Source: Polynucleobacter necessarius
Lineage (GTDB): Bacteria; Pseudomonadota; Gammaproteobacteria; Burkholderiales; Burkholderiaceae
NCBI RefSeq assembly: GCF_900095185.1
Contig: NZ_LT606948.1
Location: 1 to 64,000, forward strand
DNA length: 64,000 nucleotides
Direction: 5' to 3'
The notes beneath the pieces were generated by a model. That model searched no databases. It was not told the DNA's origin and was given only the letters and a program-made list of their open reading frames with translations. The translations under genes were made by a program, and so were the position numbers. This document shows positions 62,704-64,000 of this stretch, piece by piece (the stretch's first letter is position 1; the number at the start of each line of letters is the position of its first letter).

Positions 62704-64000
<1,297 letters not shown>

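Overview
The window looks like a stretch of chromosome from a Polynucleobacter-type betaproteobacterium (Burkholderiaceae) undergoing genome decay, most like an obligate symbiont such as Polynucleobacter necessarius. This placement is inference from gene families I recognise (DUF3460, GDCCVxC protein, PCu(A)C chaperone, tripartite tricarboxylate transporter genes, betaproteobacterial hemCD and pst-pho order); no database search was possible. By my reading about 35 protein genes are intact, and about 30 are broken by in-frame stops, single-base indels (several in homopolymer runs) or internal deletions. I see no insertion sequences, prophage, CRISPR arrays or rRNA. The one RNA gene found is a tRNA-Ser(CGA).

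Layout. 1-3.3 kb: envelope and lipid genes (plsC, LpxH-like phosphatase, glycosyltransferase, olsB), all broken around an intact dgkA. 3.3-5.3 kb: intact exopolyphosphatase and a broken GDCCVxC protein. 5.3-8.2 kb: four wrecked genes (MgtC, alkaline phosphatase, DUF2252, second MgtC). 8.1-14.8 kb: intact leftward pstSCAB-phoU-phoB-phoR operon with a Pho box. 15-16.6 kb: two broken exported proteins and the tRNA. 16.6-22 kb: serS, lolA, ftsK and divergent trxB. 22-24.4 kb: wrecked membrane pyrophosphatase beside an intact soluble one. 24.5-29.5 kb: nadE interrupted by one stop, a PII gene, an HTH membrane protein and ilvD. 29.6-34.6 kb: copper/TonB cluster, intact at its PCu(A)C/TlpA end and broken at its receptor end. 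34.7-38.5 kb: wrecked tctBA, an ABC transporter fragment and cyanophycin synthetase. 38.5-45.4 kb: fbp, pepN, broken GDT1-family gene, alanine dehydrogenase and amino-acid permease. 45.7-51.3 kb: tcdA, broken pdxH, msrA, aldehyde dehydrogenase and ubiC, with intact LeuE-like exporter and rhlE. 51.3-56.3 kb: hemD, hemC, argH and a wrecked TRAP transporter. 56.4-64 kb: basic amino-acid decarboxylase, broken K+ channel, dcd, broken fdhD, metG, DUF3460, scpA and a broken panC.

What is kept: information processing (serS, metG, rhlE, tcdA), division and segregation (ftsK, scpA), lipoprotein trafficking (lolA), redox (trxB), haem precursors (hemC, hemD), high-affinity phosphate uptake and its regulation, amino-acid uptake and use, and some amino-acid synthesis (ilvD, argH). 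What is lost: environmental uptake systems (TRAP, Tct, TonB), storage (cyanophycin), periplasmic phosphatase, membrane lipid tailoring, and some cofactor steps (pdxH, panC, possibly glutamine-dependent nadE). That pattern suggests dependence on a host for vitamins and carbon. I did not find a convincing new system; the most informative features are the modes of decay.
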